NCBI RefSeq assembly: GCF_004363315.1 | Contig: NZ_SNYL01000008.1 | Span: forward strand, 1-64,000 | Length of the DNA: 64,000 bases | Source: Tepidicella xavieri | GTDB taxonomy: Bacteria; Pseudomonadota; Gammaproteobacteria; Burkholderiales; Burkholderiaceae_C | Direction: 5' to 3' | In this document: positions 25,757-35,800 of the stretch, in pieces | Numbering within the stretch: position 1 is the stretch's first letter | Layout: each line of letters starts with the position of its first letter | Program-made: the position numbers and the translations under genes | The notes under the pieces: generated by a model | Seen by the model: only the letters and a program-made list of their open reading frames with translations | Told to the model about the DNA's origin: nothing | Databases searched by the model: none

Positions 25757-26560
25757 ATGGATTTCATCGCCCGACTCCACGCTGCCTTGCTCGATTTGGG
25801 CCGGGGTGCGCTGCGCTGGTTCGCCAATGGGTGGCGCATCGTGCACCTGGGGGCTGTCATCCTGGTGCTGGCCGTCTCGCCGTCGAGCTACCGGCGTGGC
25901 TTCTGGCCCTTGCTCGCCCAGCAGCTGTACGGGGCCACCATGCCGGTGCTGCTGTGGTTCACCGTGCTGTCGGCCCTGCTGGGCCTGGTGCTGATTCGGA
26001 TCGTCGTCGTCACGGCGCTCAGCTACGGTCTGTCGCAATACGCGGTGGACATGGTCGTGCGCGTGCTGGTGCTGGAACTGATTCCGCTGGGGGCGGCCTT
26101 GTTCGTGGCGTTGCGCATCACCATTCCCCAAGGGGCCGAACTGATGGCGCTGCGCCGCCAAGGCGCCTTCGAGGCGTGTCAGGCCCAGGGGCGGGATGTG
26201 CTGCACTGGTTCGTGCTGCCCAGGGCGCTGGCGGGCATGTTCTCGGTGTTCATGCTCGCGGCGGTCAGTTGTCTGGTGGCGCTGGTGCTGGCCTATCTCA
26301 ATATCTACGGTTTCAACCCGTGGGCCATCGGCAGCTACACCCGCATCGTCGGGCAGGTGTTCAACCCGGTCGTCACGCTCATTTTTACCTTCAAGACCTT
26401 CTTCTTTGCCCTGACGGTGGCGCTCATCCCGCTGGCGTCCAGCCTCTACGCGGCCGCCAGCACGGATCGGCGGGCCGGCGGCGAGCTACAGTCGCTGGTG
26501 CGCATGTTTCTGGCCCTGCTGGCCATCGAGCTCGTTTCCCTGATGGGCAACTATTATTGA
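25757..26560 (+). CDS. MlaE-family lipid ABC transporter permease
   Basis: 267-residue inner-membrane permease with about five helices. The MlaE signature is seen in FWPLLAQQLYGATMPVLLWFTVLSALLGLVLIRI and ALRITIPQGAELMALRRQGAFEACQAQGRDVLHWFVLPRALAGMFSVFMLAAVSC, the coupling region for the ATPase. It would work with the MCE protein and lipoprotein encoded next, moving phospholipids or similar lipids between the two membranes. The gene starts 9 bases after queG. Unusually, no ATPase gene is present in the cluster. Confidence 0.9.
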   Translation: MDFIARLHAALLDLGRGALRWFANGWRIVHLGAVILVLAVSPSSYRRGFWPLLAQQLYGATMPVLLWFTVLSALLGLVLIRIVVVTALSYGLSQYAVDMVVRVLVLELIPLGAALFVALRITIPQGAELMALRRQGAFEACQAQGRDVLHWFVLPRALAGMFSVFMLAAVSCLVALVLAYLNIYGFNPWAIGSYTRIVGQVFNPVVTLIFTFKTFFFALTVALIPLASSLYAAASTDRRAGGELQSLVRMFLALLAIELVSLMGNYY

Positions 26561-26564
26561 CACC

Positions 26565-27557
26565 ATGAAACCCGACGACGCAGTCGATCAGACCATCCGC
26601 CAGGCGCGCGTGTCCAACGTCGAATTCAAGGCGGCGCTGCTGCTGATTCTGATGCTGGCCCTGATCGTGGGCTCGGCGGCTTACCTGTTGTATGCGCGGG
26701 GGGTGTTCGAGCCGACGCAGGAGCTCGTGCTGATTGCCGATGACTCCGAAGGCGTCGTCGTGGGCATGGACGTGACGTTTTCCGGTTTCCCCATCGGGCG
26801 GGTGCGCCGCATCGAGCTGGGCGAGGACGGCAGCGCGCGCATCATCGTGGATGTGCCGCGCAAAGATGCCCATTGGCTGCGCGAGTCCAGCGTGTTCACG
26901 ATGGAGCGCAGCCTCGTGGGCGCTACCCGCATCCGCGCGTTCACGGGCGTGCTCGATTCGCCGCCGCTGGCCGACGGGGCGCAGCGGCAGGTACTCAAGG
27001 GCGATGCCATGGCCGAAATCCCCCGGCTGGTGAGTGCCGTGCGTGATCTGCTGGACAACCTCAACCGGATCACCGCCGAACAGTCCCCCCTCAATGCCAG
27101 CTTACGCAACGTCCAGGCGGCCACCGAAACCCTCAACAGTTCCCGGGGAGCCCTGGGGCTGCTGGTGGGCAACGACGCCGATCGGGCGCGTCTGCTGCAA
27201 GTCGTTGACGAGGCCAATGCCTTGCTCGCCCGGCTGGAAGCCGTGGCAGGGCGCACCGAAACCCTGATTGGCAACGCCGACCAGCGCGTGTTTGGCGACG
27301 CGGGCCTCATGCGCGACATGCAGGCCGCCGTGCAGACGGTGGAGGCGCTGCTGTCCGACACCCGGCAGAGCTTGCAGAAAGTCGATGCCGTGCTGGTGGA
27401 GGTGCAGGGCATCGCGGCCAACACCCGCACCGCCACGGTGGACCTGGACGTGCTGCGTGCCGAGGTGGAAGCCAGCCTGCGCAAAGTCGAAAGCCTGGTC
27501 AATGACATCAACCGCCGCTGGCCCTTTGCCCGCGACACCGAACTGAAACTGCCATGA
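26565..27557 (+). CDS. MCE-domain (MlaD-type) lipid transport protein
   Basis: 330-residue periplasmic protein anchored by one helix (AALLLILMLALIVGSAAYLLYARG, residues 22-45). The MCE domain follows (about 50-130) with ELVLIADDSEGVVVGMDVTFSGFPIGRVRRIELGEDGSARIIVDVP. The rest is predicted helical and coiled-coil-like, rich in heptads (VEALLSDTRQSLQKVDAVLVEVQGIAANTRTATVDLDVLRAEVEASLRKVESL), and probably forms a needle-like hexamer bridging towards the outer membrane. It lies 4 bases after the permease stop and overlaps the lipoprotein start (ATGA). Confidence 0.9.
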   Translation: MKPDDAVDQTIRQARVSNVEFKAALLLILMLALIVGSAAYLLYARGVFEPTQELVLIADDSEGVVVGMDVTFSGFPIGRVRRIELGEDGSARIIVDVPRKDAHWLRESSVFTMERSLVGATRIRAFTGVLDSPPLADGAQRQVLKGDAMAEIPRLVSAVRDLLDNLNRITAEQSPLNASLRNVQAATETLNSSRGALGLLVGNDADRARLLQVVDEANALLARLEAVAGRTETLIGNADQRVFGDAGLMRDMQAAVQTVEALLSDTRQSLQKVDAVLVEVQGIAANTRTATVDLDVLRAEVEASLRKVESLVNDINRRWPFARDTELKLP

Positions 27558-28261
27558 CCCGCCGTGTCCGTCTTGCCTGTGCCGTGTGCTTGTCATTGGG
27601 GCTGCTCGGCTGCTCCAGCGCCCCGCCTGCGCCAGATTGGCAGGTCAACGCCCATGGCGCCATGCAGCGTGCCACCGTGGCCGATCTGGAAGGCAATGAA
27701 CGCGTAGCCCAGGTGGGGTGGCGCCGCGCCATCGAGGAGACCCGGCGCACCGCCCGGCCCGATTGGCTGGCGCGTGTGGAACTGAGCCGCTGCGCCATTC
27801 GGCAGGCCGGGCTCGACGTGAGCGATTGCGTCGGGTTTGACCGCCTGCGTGCGGACGCGCCGCCCGATCTGCACGCTTACGCCCGGTATCTGGCCGGCGC
27901 GCCCGAGGCGGCCGACCTCGCTGCGCTGCCCGCGCCGCACCGGCCGGTGGCTCAATCGCTGCTGGCCCCGGCCAGTGGCGCGGGTTCTGCCGCTCTGCTG
28001 GCTGCCATGCCGGATCCGGTCAGTCGGCTGGTGGCAGCCAGCGCCTTGCTGCGCGCCGGCCGGCTGGACTCGGCCGGTGTGGCCGTGGCCGTGGACACCG
28101 CTTCGGCCCAGGGCTGGCGCCGGCCTTTGCTCGCGTGGCTGCGGGTACAGGCCGATGTGGCCCGGCAGGCGGGCAACGCGGCCCTGGCCGAACAGGCCGC
28201 GCGCCGCATCGAACTGCTTACCGCAGGGGCAACAGCACGCCCAGCGCCAACGTCAGACTGA
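27554..28261 (+). CDS. Lipoprotein of unknown function in MCE cluster
   Basis: 235 residues. The N-terminus MTRRVRLACAVCLSLGLLGCSS is a lipoprotein signal with lipobox LLGC, so the mature chain starts at Cys20. The rest is Ala/Leu/Arg-rich and apparently all helical, resembling short TPR-like repeats (for example residues 140-225), with no family I recognise. In other MCE operons this slot is taken by an ABC-type auxiliary lipoprotein (PqiC/LptE-like), which this does not resemble clearly. Translation is coupled to the MCE gene by an ATGA overlap. Its 3' end overlaps the convergent AEC carrier gene by 44 bases. Confidence 0.75.
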   Translation: MTRRVRLACAVCLSLGLLGCSSAPPAPDWQVNAHGAMQRATVADLEGNERVAQVGWRRAIEETRRTARPDWLARVELSRCAIRQAGLDVSDCVGFDRLRADAPPDLHAYARYLAGAPEAADLAALPAPHRPVAQSLLAPASGAGSAALLAAMPDPVSRLVAASALLRAGRLDSAGVAVAVDTASAQGWRRPLLAWLRVQADVARQAGNAALAEQAARRIELLTAGATARPAPTSD

Positions 28262-29165
28262 CCACGCCCAGCAAGGTGGACAGCGTCACCAGACCCGCCA
28301 CGTAAGGGCCGTCATACCCCATGCGGGCGGCCAGCACATAGCAGCTCGACGCCGTCGGCACGGCCGAGAACATGAGCAGCACGACCGTCTGCGTCGGGTC
28401 CAACTGCCAGGCCAGAGCCACCAGCAGGGCGGCCACCGGCAGCAGCAGGTGTTTGATGCCCAGCACCAGGGTGGCCAGCGTCTTGGCCTGCGCCATGCGC
28501 CCCAGTTGCATGCCGGCGCCTGCGGCCATCAGACCGAGTGCCAGGGCCGCCTGGCCGATGCGGTTGGTCGTCGGCTGTAGCCACTCAGGAATGCCGAGTC
28601 CGGCCATGTTCACCAACAGTCCGCTCACGGTGGCGATGATCAGCGGATTGCGTACCAACTCGCGCCACAGCCCGTGCTGGCCATGGCGTGCCATCGGAAA
28701 CACCGCTCCCACGTTGAACAGCGGCACGCACACCCCGATGAGCACCGCCACCAGCGGCATGCCTTGAGGCCCGGCCACACGGTCCACCAGCGCCAGCACA
28801 ATGAAGGAGTTGAAGCGAAACGCGACCTGGGCGCTGGCGGCGTGCAACCGGGTATCCAGGTATCGGCCCACCCAGGGCCAGCGGGGCAGGGAATACGCCA
28901 GCAAGATGCCTGTGAGGCCCAGCGTGAGTCCCGCGGCCATCATGTGCGTGGCCGTTTGCCACTCCAGCGGCGTGCGCACGATCGAGTAGAACAGCAGCAC
29001 CGGGAACATGAAGAAATACACCAGACTCTCGATCGGCTCCCACACTTTGCGATTGAGCGCGGTATAGCGGCACAGCAGGTAGCCGCACAGGATCAGGGAA
29101 AAGTCGGGGAACAAAAGCTGGGCAAAATTCACGGCCGCCAGCTTAACAAAGGTGGCAGGAACCAT
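28218..29165 (-). CDS. AEC-family membrane carrier
   Basis: 315-residue protein with about ten hydrophobic helices and the AEC (auxin efflux carrier) pattern of two five-helix halves. Characteristic segments are LLFPDFSLILCGYLLCRYTALNRKVWEPIESLVYFFMFPVLLFYSI at the N-terminus, FRFNSFIVLALVDRVAGPQGMPLVAVLIGVCVPLFNVGAVFPMARH in the middle and LLMFSAVPTASSCYVLAARMGYDGPYVAGLVTLSTLLGVVSLTLALGVLLPL at the end, matching the bacterial malonate/malate carrier subgroup. Substrate is unknown. The start at MVPATFVKL was used because homologues begin there. The stop lies inside the preceding convergent lipoprotein gene. Confidence 0.9.
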   Translation of the reverse strand: MVPATFVKLAAVNFAQLLFPDFSLILCGYLLCRYTALNRKVWEPIESLVYFFMFPVLLFYSIVRTPLEWQTATHMMAAGLTLGLTGILLAYSLPRWPWVGRYLDTRLHAASAQVAFRFNSFIVLALVDRVAGPQGMPLVAVLIGVCVPLFNVGAVFPMARHGQHGLWRELVRNPLIIATVSGLLVNMAGLGIPEWLQPTTNRIGQAALALGLMAAGAGMQLGRMAQAKTLATLVLGIKHLLLPVAALLVALAWQLDPTQTVVLLMFSAVPTASSCYVLAARMGYDGPYVAGLVTLSTLLGVVSLTLALGVLLPLR

Positions 29166-29249
29166 TGCGCCGTTTCCGTGACAAAATCGGAAAGCGGCCC
29201 GTGAACGTGCCAATTTATCTATTTGTTCTCGCTATTTTCCCTACTGAAT

Positions 29250-30188
29250 ATGAAAACCAAGTTTCATTTGACCAAAAGAACGTCGTCTCGCTACTCGCCC
29301 AGCACGCCCGGCGCGGCCGTCTCCCATGCCCAGTCTGTGGCCTTGATCGACGAGCGCTATCTGGGCTGGCTGGCCAGGCAGCAGCCCCATGCGCCCTCAG
29401 CCCCCCTGCAGCGCGGGGCCCTGACCAGCGTGTTTGCGGCGCTCGCGCGGCAGGCTGGGGTCGAAGGCACGTTGGCCCGCGCCTATGTGTTCACGGACCA
29501 ACCCCCGACCGAGTTGACCGATGACGTCGTGCTCCGGATGGTGCCGCCCCATGCCACGGATGGCGGCCTGGGCCTGGTGCGCGCGCTGGGGCTGGAGCTC
29601 ACCCAATTGGCGGCCCGCGGGGCGTGCGGGGTGGCCTTGATCGCCAGCGATGACGAGCGCTTGATTCCCTACATCGACGAAGCCCAGTGGCGAGGGCTCA
29701 AGGTGGTGCTCGTGGCCGACGAAGCGTCACAGGACCATGCCCGCCTCATGAAGGAGGACCCGAGCTGGGCGCGGCTGCTGATGCAGGCCGACCGGCGCGT
29801 CTGCGTGCCCGAGAGCGCCTGGGCCGCGCTGACCACCCCAGGGGCCAGCTACTACGCCAGCCGAGCCGTTGATGGCGAGCGCGATGCCGATGGCTTGTCG
29901 GATGCAATCGCCTCGGATGCGCCGCCCACCGACGAATGGCGTGCCCAGGTGGAGCGCGTGATCCAGGATTGGTGGCAGGAAGAAACCCCGAACGCCCGCC
30001 TGGATCTGTACGAGGAAATGCAAAATACCCAAGGTGTGCCGCCCGAAACCGATCGCCACCTGCTGCTGCGGGTGCGCCGAGAGCTGGCCCGCACGCTGAG
30101 CTTCCCCGAGAAAAAGGCCATGCGCGAGATGATCCGCGCAACCGTGCTGGCCCAACCCCCGGTGGTGGATGAAGCCATCGACTCCTGA
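29250..30188 (+). CDS. NYN/PIN-like domain protein, function unknown
   Basis: About 312 residues. After a basic N-terminus (MKTKFHLTKRTSSRYS) a domain with an alternating strand/helix pattern begins at SVALIDERYLGWLARQQ. The later run GACGVALIASDDERLIPYIDEAQWRGLKVVLVADEA corresponds to the ALVSGDSDFVPL...GKxV pattern of NYN ribonuclease domains, which cut RNA with a cluster of Asp residues. This identification is from pattern only and could be wrong. The C-terminus has a charged helical tail (EWRAQVERVIQDWWQEE). A TTG start 27 bases upstream is an alternative. The last 20 bases may overlap the methyltransferase gene. The association with rnhA suggests RNA metabolism. Confidence 0.7.
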   Translation: MKTKFHLTKRTSSRYSPSTPGAAVSHAQSVALIDERYLGWLARQQPHAPSAPLQRGALTSVFAALARQAGVEGTLARAYVFTDQPPTELTDDVVLRMVPPHATDGGLGLVRALGLELTQLAARGACGVALIASDDERLIPYIDEAQWRGLKVVLVADEASQDHARLMKEDPSWARLLMQADRRVCVPESAWAALTTPGASYYASRAVDGERDADGLSDAIASDAPPTDEWRAQVERVIQDWWQEETPNARLDLYEEMQNTQGVPPETDRHLLLRVRRELARTLSFPEKKAMREMIRATVLAQPPVVDEAIDS

Positions 30189-31053
30189 GGCGATGGCGCC
30201 TCAGCACGAGGACACGCCAGAGCTGGGGCAAGAACTGGCCGCCTGGCTGGCCACGCCGCCCGGTCGCTACTTGCTCGACTGGGAGCAACGCCAGTTCGAT
30301 GCTGCCGTGGCCGATCGCTTCGGCTTCAATGCCTTGCAGCTCGGTTTGCCCGAAATCGACGCGCTGCGTGCCAATCGCATGCCGCACCGCTGGCTGGCCG
30401 TGCCGGAAGTGGCGGGATGGGACGGGGTGTCGCCCATCCAGCGAATCGACGGCCTACGGCCCGTCTCGCTCGTCACCCATGCGGCGGCATTGCCGTTTCC
30501 CGAAAAAAGCCTCGATCTGGTCGTTTTGCCGCACACCCTGGAGCTCAGCGCCGACCCGCATGCCGTGCTGCGAGAAGTCGAGCGCGTGCTCGTGCCCGAA
30601 GGCCGGGTGGTCATCTGCGGCCTCAACCCGGCCAGCCTGTGGGGGCTGCGCCAGTACCGCGCCCATGCCTTTACCCGCCTGGGCCTGGGCAAGACCTGGT
30701 TGGGGCGCCGCTTTCTACCGGAAGCCGGAGAGTTCATCGGCCACTGGCGGCTCAAGGATTGGCTGCGCCTGCTCAGCTTCGAGGTCGAATCCTGTCGCAT
30801 GGGCTGCTACCGCCCCGCCGTGCAGACCGACAAGTGGCTGCAGCGCTACCGCTGGATCGATGCCGTGGGCGCGAAATCCTGGCCGTTTCTGGGTGCGGTG
30901 TATTTCATGGTGGCGGTCAAACGGGTGCGTGGCCTGCATCTCCTGGGGCCGGCCTGGAAGCCCCGACGCTCGGTCGCGGCCCCCGTGGCCGTGGCGCAGC
31001 GCCCTTCCATGCGGCGCCCCTCACAGCCCGTGACCCATCGCAACGACTCATGA
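30169..31053 (+). CDS. Class I SAM-dependent methyltransferase
   Basis: 294-residue protein with a methyltransferase-11 type domain. The conserved post-I region is recognisable: [56 protein letters not shown] (residues 110-165). The glycine-rich SAM loop at the N-terminal side is degenerate ([19 protein letters not shown]), as in other proteins of this subgroup. It lies just before rnhA and shares an ATGA overlap with it, an order also found in E. coli (yafS-rnhA). A second ATG at 30193 is an equally good start. Confidence 0.85.
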   Translation: MKPSTPEAMAPQHEDTPELGQELAAWLATPPGRYLLDWEQRQFDAAVADRFGFNALQLGLPEIDALRANRMPHRWLAVPEVAGWDGVSPIQRIDGLRPVSLVTHAAALPFPEKSLDLVVLPHTLELSADPHAVLREVERVLVPEGRVVICGLNPASLWGLRQYRAHAFTRLGLGKTWLGRRFLPEAGEFIGHWRLKDWLRLLSFEVESCRMGCYRPAVQTDKWLQRYRWIDAVGAKSWPFLGAVYFMVAVKRVRGLHLLGPAWKPRRSVAAPVAVAQRPSMRRPSQPVTHRNDS

Positions 31054-31496
31054 ACCACGTCATCATCTATACCGACGGGGCCTGCAAGGGCAATCCCGGT
31101 CCAGGCGGCTGGGGGGCTTTGTTGCGCTCCGGGACGGCTGAAAAAGAGCTCTTCGGCGGCGAGGCCGAAACCACCAACAACCGCATGGAGCTTACCGCGG
31201 TCATCGAGGCGCTGGCCGCGCTCAAGCGCCCCTGCCGGGTGACGCTTTACCTCGACAGCGAATACGTGCGCAAAGGCATCACCGAATGGCTGCCTGGCTG
31301 GAAAGCCAGGGGCTGGCGCACCGCCGCCCGCCAGCCGGTGAAAAATGCGGACCTCTGGCAGCGGCTGGACGCCTTGGTGCAGGGCAGCGGGCACCAGATC
31401 GAGTGGCGCTGGGTCAAGGGCCATGCGGGCGATCCGGGCAATGAGCGGGCCGACGCGCTGGCCAACCGAGGCGTTCCCCAGCCTGGTCGTATGTAA
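31050..31496 (+). CDS. rnhA: Ribonuclease HI
   Basis: 148-residue endonuclease that cuts the RNA strand of RNA/DNA hybrids. The catalytic acids are Asp in [17 protein letters not shown] (residue 9), Glu in [13 protein letters not shown] (about 47) and Asp in YLDSEYV (about 69), with the last Asp in [10 protein letters not shown]. The length matches E. coli RNase HI. The start ATG overlaps the methyltransferase stop (ATGA). No dnaQ follows, unlike the E. coli arrangement. Confidence 0.97.
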   Translation: MNHVIIYTDGACKGNPGPGGWGALLRSGTAEKELFGGEAETTNNRMELTAVIEALAALKRPCRVTLYLDSEYVRKGITEWLPGWKARGWRTAARQPVKNADLWQRLDALVQGSGHQIEWRWVKGHAGDPGNERADALANRGVPQPGRM

Positions 31497-31531
31497 ACGG
31501 CAGGTAAATTTTTCGCGCTTGCCCCGGCATG

Positions 31532-31555
31532 GATGACCCGCGAGCGCGCGTCATC
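31532..31555. terminator. Hairpin after rnhA
   Basis: GATGAC and GTCATC flank a GC-rich 12-base middle in the 142-base gap between rnhA and the RND adaptor. No T tract follows, so it may be only a weak terminator or a folded segment of the pump leader. Confidence 0.3.
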
Positions 31556-31638
31556 GAGCGATTGCTGATAGAGTGAAACGATTGCAGGGGATGCGGGGTG
31601 ATCCCGTGTCTGGATATTGACGTTTTGCTATCCATCAC

Positions 31639-32871
31639 ATGGCCAACAAATCGGTGTATTGGGTCGTTGCCGCCTTGGGCATTGCGCTGGCTTCCGGTGT
31701 CGCATGGTGGGCGCAGCGCCCCGCTGCCGGCAGCGGGGGTGCGACGGTGGCCGGCGCCCCTGGGGGGGCACCTGCCGGCCCAGGGCCTGGGCGGCCTGCA
31801 GGTGGCGGTGGCGGGCCGGGGGGCGGTGGCATGGTGCCCACCGTCGAAGTGGCCCCGGTGACGGTTACCCGCCTCATCGACGACGCGCAGGCGGTGGGCT
31901 CACTGCGTTCGCGCCAGAGCGTGATGCTGCGCCCGGAGGTCAGCGGCCGCATCGTTCGCATCGGCTTCGAGGACGGCGCCCGCGTGCGGCAGGGGCAACT
32001 GCTGTTTCAGCTCGATGACACCTTGCAGCGCGCCGAGCTCAGCCAGGCGCAGGCGCAACTGTCGATTGCGCGGGCCAATCTGCGGCGCAACGAGGAACTG
32101 GTGGCGCAGAATTTCGTGGCCCAGCGCGTGCTCGACGAGAGCCGCGCCAGCTTGCAAGTGGCCGAAGCGCAGGTCCAACTGGCCGAGGCGCGGGTGGCGC
32201 GGATGCGCATCCAGGCGCCTTTCGATGGCGTGGTGGGCATTCGCAATGTGAGCCTGGGCGACTTCGTCCGCGAAGGGGCCGATCTGGTCAACCTGGAAGA
32301 CCTCTCGCAGCTGTATGTGGACTTTCGGTTGCCGGAGCGTTATCAGGCCCGCGTCGGGCCAGGGCAACCGGTAGACGTGCAGCTCGACGCCTTGCCCGGC
32401 CAGACGTTCACCGCCCGCATTCAAGCGGTGGATCCGCTGCTCGACGCCAATGGCCGCGCCTTGCAGGTACGGGCCGTGCTGCCACCGGCCAGCGGCACGC
32501 CGCTGCGCCCAGGCTTGTTCGCGCGCATCACTGTGGTGATGGACGTGCAGGAGGCCGCTCTGATGGTGCCGGAGGAAGCCATCGTGCCGCAGGGTGGGCG
32601 CCAGGTGTTGTTCCTCCTGGGCCGGGAGGGCGAAGGCGAGCAAGCCCGTGCCGTGGCCCGGCGCGCCGAAGTGACGCTGGGCTTGCGCCGCGCCGGCATG
32701 GTGGAAGTGCTCAGTGGTGTGCAGGCGGGCGACTCGGTCATCGTGGCCGGTCAGCAGCGTTTGCAGCGCGATGGCATGCCGGTGCGCGTGATCGACATGA
32801 GCCGACCGCCCGGTGGGCCGGGTGGGGGAGGGGCCGGGCCCGCGCAGGCCGCACCTCGCCAGCAGGGTTGA
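31639..32871 (+). CDS. RND efflux periplasmic adaptor (membrane fusion protein)
   Basis: 410-residue AcrA/MexA-type adaptor linking the pump to an outer-membrane channel. A single N-terminal helix (VYWVVAALGIALASGVAWWA) is followed by a Gly/Pro-rich linker (residues 30-65). Lipoyl-like and helical hairpin parts follow: GSLRSRQSVMLRPEVSGRIVRIGFEDGARVRQGQLLFQLDDTLQRAELSQAQAQLSIARANLRRNEELVAQNFVAQRVLDE, then RIQAPFDGVVGIRNVSLGDFVREGADLVNLEDL and the beta-barrel domain. There is no lipobox, so the protein stays anchored by its helix. The pump gene follows 18 bases later. Confidence 0.95.
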   Translation: MANKSVYWVVAALGIALASGVAWWAQRPAAGSGGATVAGAPGGAPAGPGPGRPAGGGGGPGGGGMVPTVEVAPVTVTRLIDDAQAVGSLRSRQSVMLRPEVSGRIVRIGFEDGARVRQGQLLFQLDDTLQRAELSQAQAQLSIARANLRRNEELVAQNFVAQRVLDESRASLQVAEAQVQLAEARVARMRIQAPFDGVVGIRNVSLGDFVREGADLVNLEDLSQLYVDFRLPERYQARVGPGQPVDVQLDALPGQTFTARIQAVDPLLDANGRALQVRAVLPPASGTPLRPGLFARITVVMDVQEAALMVPEEAIVPQGGRQVLFLLGREGEGEQARAVARRAEVTLGLRRAGMVEVLSGVQAGDSVIVAGQQRLQRDGMPVRVIDMSRPPGGPGGGGAGPAQAAPRQQG

Positions 32872-32889
32872 CGTTGAAAGGTCGCCGCC

Positions 32890-35800
32890 ATGCAACTGCC
32901 TGAAATATCTGTTCGGCGCCCCGTCTTCGCCACGGTGCTGTCTTTGCTCATTTTGCTGGTGGGCTGGGTGTCGTTCAACAACCTGACGGTGCGCGAGTAC
33001 CCCAAGATCGACGAGCCCAATGTCACCGTGACCACCCGTTTTGCGGGGGCGTCCAGCGAGGTGGTCGAAACCCAGGTCACCAAGCCGCTGGAGGATTCCC
33101 TGGCCGGCATCGAGGGCGTGGATGTCATCACCTCCATCAGCCGACAGGAGCAGAGCCAGATCACGGTGCGCTTCCGCCTGGAACGCGACCCCGATGCCGC
33201 CGCGGCCGAGGTGCGCGACAAAGTGGCCCGCGTGCGCGGCCGCCTGCCGCAGACCATCGATGAGCCGGTCGTGGCCAAGGTGGAGGCCGATGCGTTTCCG
33301 GTGATCTGGCTGGCCTTGAGCTCTGATACCTACGACTCCCTGCAACTCTCCGATCTGGCCAACCGCATCGTCAAGCCGGTGTTGCAGACCGCCACCGGCG
33401 CCGCCGACGTGCGGGTGTTCGGCGAGCGCCGTTATTCCATGCGGCTGTGGCTCGACCCGGACCGACTGGCGGCCTATCGCCTGACCGTGCAGGATGTGGA
33501 GGATGCCCTGCGACGCTCCAATCTGGAAGTGCCTGCCGGGCGCATCGAAAGCCAGCAGCGCGAGTTCAACGTCACCGCCGCCACCGATTTGCAAACGGTC
33601 GAGGAGTTCCGCGCTGTCACCATCCGCAATGTCAACGGCATGCCGGTGCGCATCGGCAACGTGGCCCGCGTGGTGCAGGGGCCGCAAGATGAGCGCACCT
33701 CGGTGCGGCTCAACGGTCGCGAAACCGTCTCCCTGGGCGTGATTCGCCAGGCCACGGCCAATCCGCTGGATCTCTCGGCTTCGGTCCGTGGGCTGCTGGA
33801 CAAGGTCCGCGAGGATCTGCCCCCCGGCGTCAATGTGGACATTGCCAACGACAACTCGGTGTTCATCGACCGCTCCATCAAGGCGGTGTACATGACGATT
33901 GCCGAAGCCGTGGTGCTGGTGACGCTGGTGATCTTCGTGTTTCTGCGCACCGTGCGGGCCTCCATCATCCCGCTGGTGACCATTCCGGTCAGCCTCATCG
34001 GCGCCTTTGCGCTGATGGCGCTGTTTGGCTTTTCCATCAACACGCTGACCTTGCTGGCGCTGGTGCTGGCCATCGGTTTGGTGGTGGACGATGCGATCGT
34101 GGTGCTGGAAAACGTCCACCGGCACATCGAATCTGGTCTGGAGCCGTTCGCGGCGGCGATCAAAGGCTCCAAGGAAATTGCCTTTGCCGTGGTGGCGATG
34201 ACGCTGACGCTGGCAGCGGTGTATGCCCCGCTGGCGTTCACGCCGGGGCGAACAGGGCGATTGTTTGCCGAGTTTGCGCTGGCCCTGGCTGGCGCGGTGC
34301 TCGTCTCGGGCTTCGTGGCGCTGACGCTGTCGCCCATGATGTGCTCCAAGCTGCTCAAGCACAACCCCAAGCCCAACCGCTTCGACCGCGGCATGGAGGC
34401 CGCGCTCAAGGCCCTGACGCGAGGCTACCACGCGGCCTTGTCGCTGGCGCTGCAGGCCCGCTGGGTGGTGGTGCTCGTCATGCTGGGCAGCGCCGGGGCC
34501 AGTTGGTGGCTGCTGCAGACCACCAAGCAGGAACTCGCCCCGCTGGAGGACCGCGGCGTGATCCTGACCGTGATCAACGGCCCTGATGGCGCCACGCTCG
34601 ATTACACGCGGCGCTATGCCCAGGCCATCGAGCGCATCGGCCAGGACTATCCCGAATTCGACCGCATCTTCTCCATCGTGGGCAACCCCTCGGTGGCGCA
34701 GGGAACGGTGTTCTTCCGCGCCACGCCCTGGGAGGAGCGCGACAGAACCACGCTGGAGATGGCCCGCGAGATGGGGCCACGCATCGCCAGCCTGCCCGGG
34801 GTCAGCGCTTTTGCCATCACACCGCCTTCCCTGGGCCAGGGCTTTCGCGAGCGGCCGGTCAACTACGTCATCGTGACCAGCGACAGTTATGAAAATCTGG
34901 CCCAGGTGGTGCGCCAGTTTCAAGACCGGCTGGCGCAGATTCCCGGCTTTGTGCAGGTGGACACCGATTTGCGCCTGAACAAACCTGAAATCCGCATGGA
35001 GGTGGATCGGGAGCGGGCTGCCGACATGGGGGTCAGCGTCGATGCGATCGCGCGCACCGTCGAAACCATGCTGGGCGGGCGCATCGTCACCCGCTACAAG
35101 CGCGGCGGCGAGCAGTACGACGTGATCGTGCAGACCGAATCCACCCAACGCAGCACGCCCGACGACATCGAGCGCATCTTCGTGCGCGGGCGTAACGACC
35201 AGATGATCCCGCTGGCCTCGCTCGTCACCATTCGCGAGGTGGTGGTGCCGCGGGAGCTCAATCACTTCGCGCAGCGGCGCAGCGCCTCCATCACGGCCAA
35301 CCTGACGCCTGAACTCGCCCTGGGCGAGGCGCTGGCGATCATGGACGGCATCGCCCGTGAGATTCTGCCGCCCGGCTACACCACCGACCTCAACGGGCAA
35401 AGCCGCGAATTCCGCAACGCTTCCGGCTCGCTGGCGCTGGTGTTCGTGCTGGCGCTGGTGTTCATCTATCTGGTGCTGGCCGCGCAGTTCGAAAGCTTCA
35501 TCGACCCCTTCATCATCATGCTCAGCGTGCCGCTGTCCATGCTGGGGGCGTTGCTGGCCTTGCGCCTGACCGGGGGTACGCTCAACGTGTTCAGCCAGAT
35601 CGGTCTCATCACCCTCGTGGGCCTGATCACGAAACACGGCATTCTGATCGTTGAGTTTGCCAATCAATTGCGTCAGCAGGGCATGGAGATGCTCGATGCG
35701 GTCAAGCGGGCCGCCGAACTGCGCCTGCGTCCCATCCTGATGACCACCGGGGCGATGGTGCTGGGCGCCGTGCCCCTGGCGCTGGCCACCGGGGCGGGGG

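Noticed and set aside
24620-26206. Upstream continuation of the tsaE frame
   Set aside because: It runs antisense to queG and the MlaE permease; TsaE similarity begins only at the ATG at 24619.
31900-35667. Very long antisense open frame (over 1200 codons) opposite the RND genes
   Set aside because: It mirrors the codon structure of the strongly recognised RND pump on the plus strand, is rich in His, Gln and Gly as expected for a GC-rich shadow, and matches no family.
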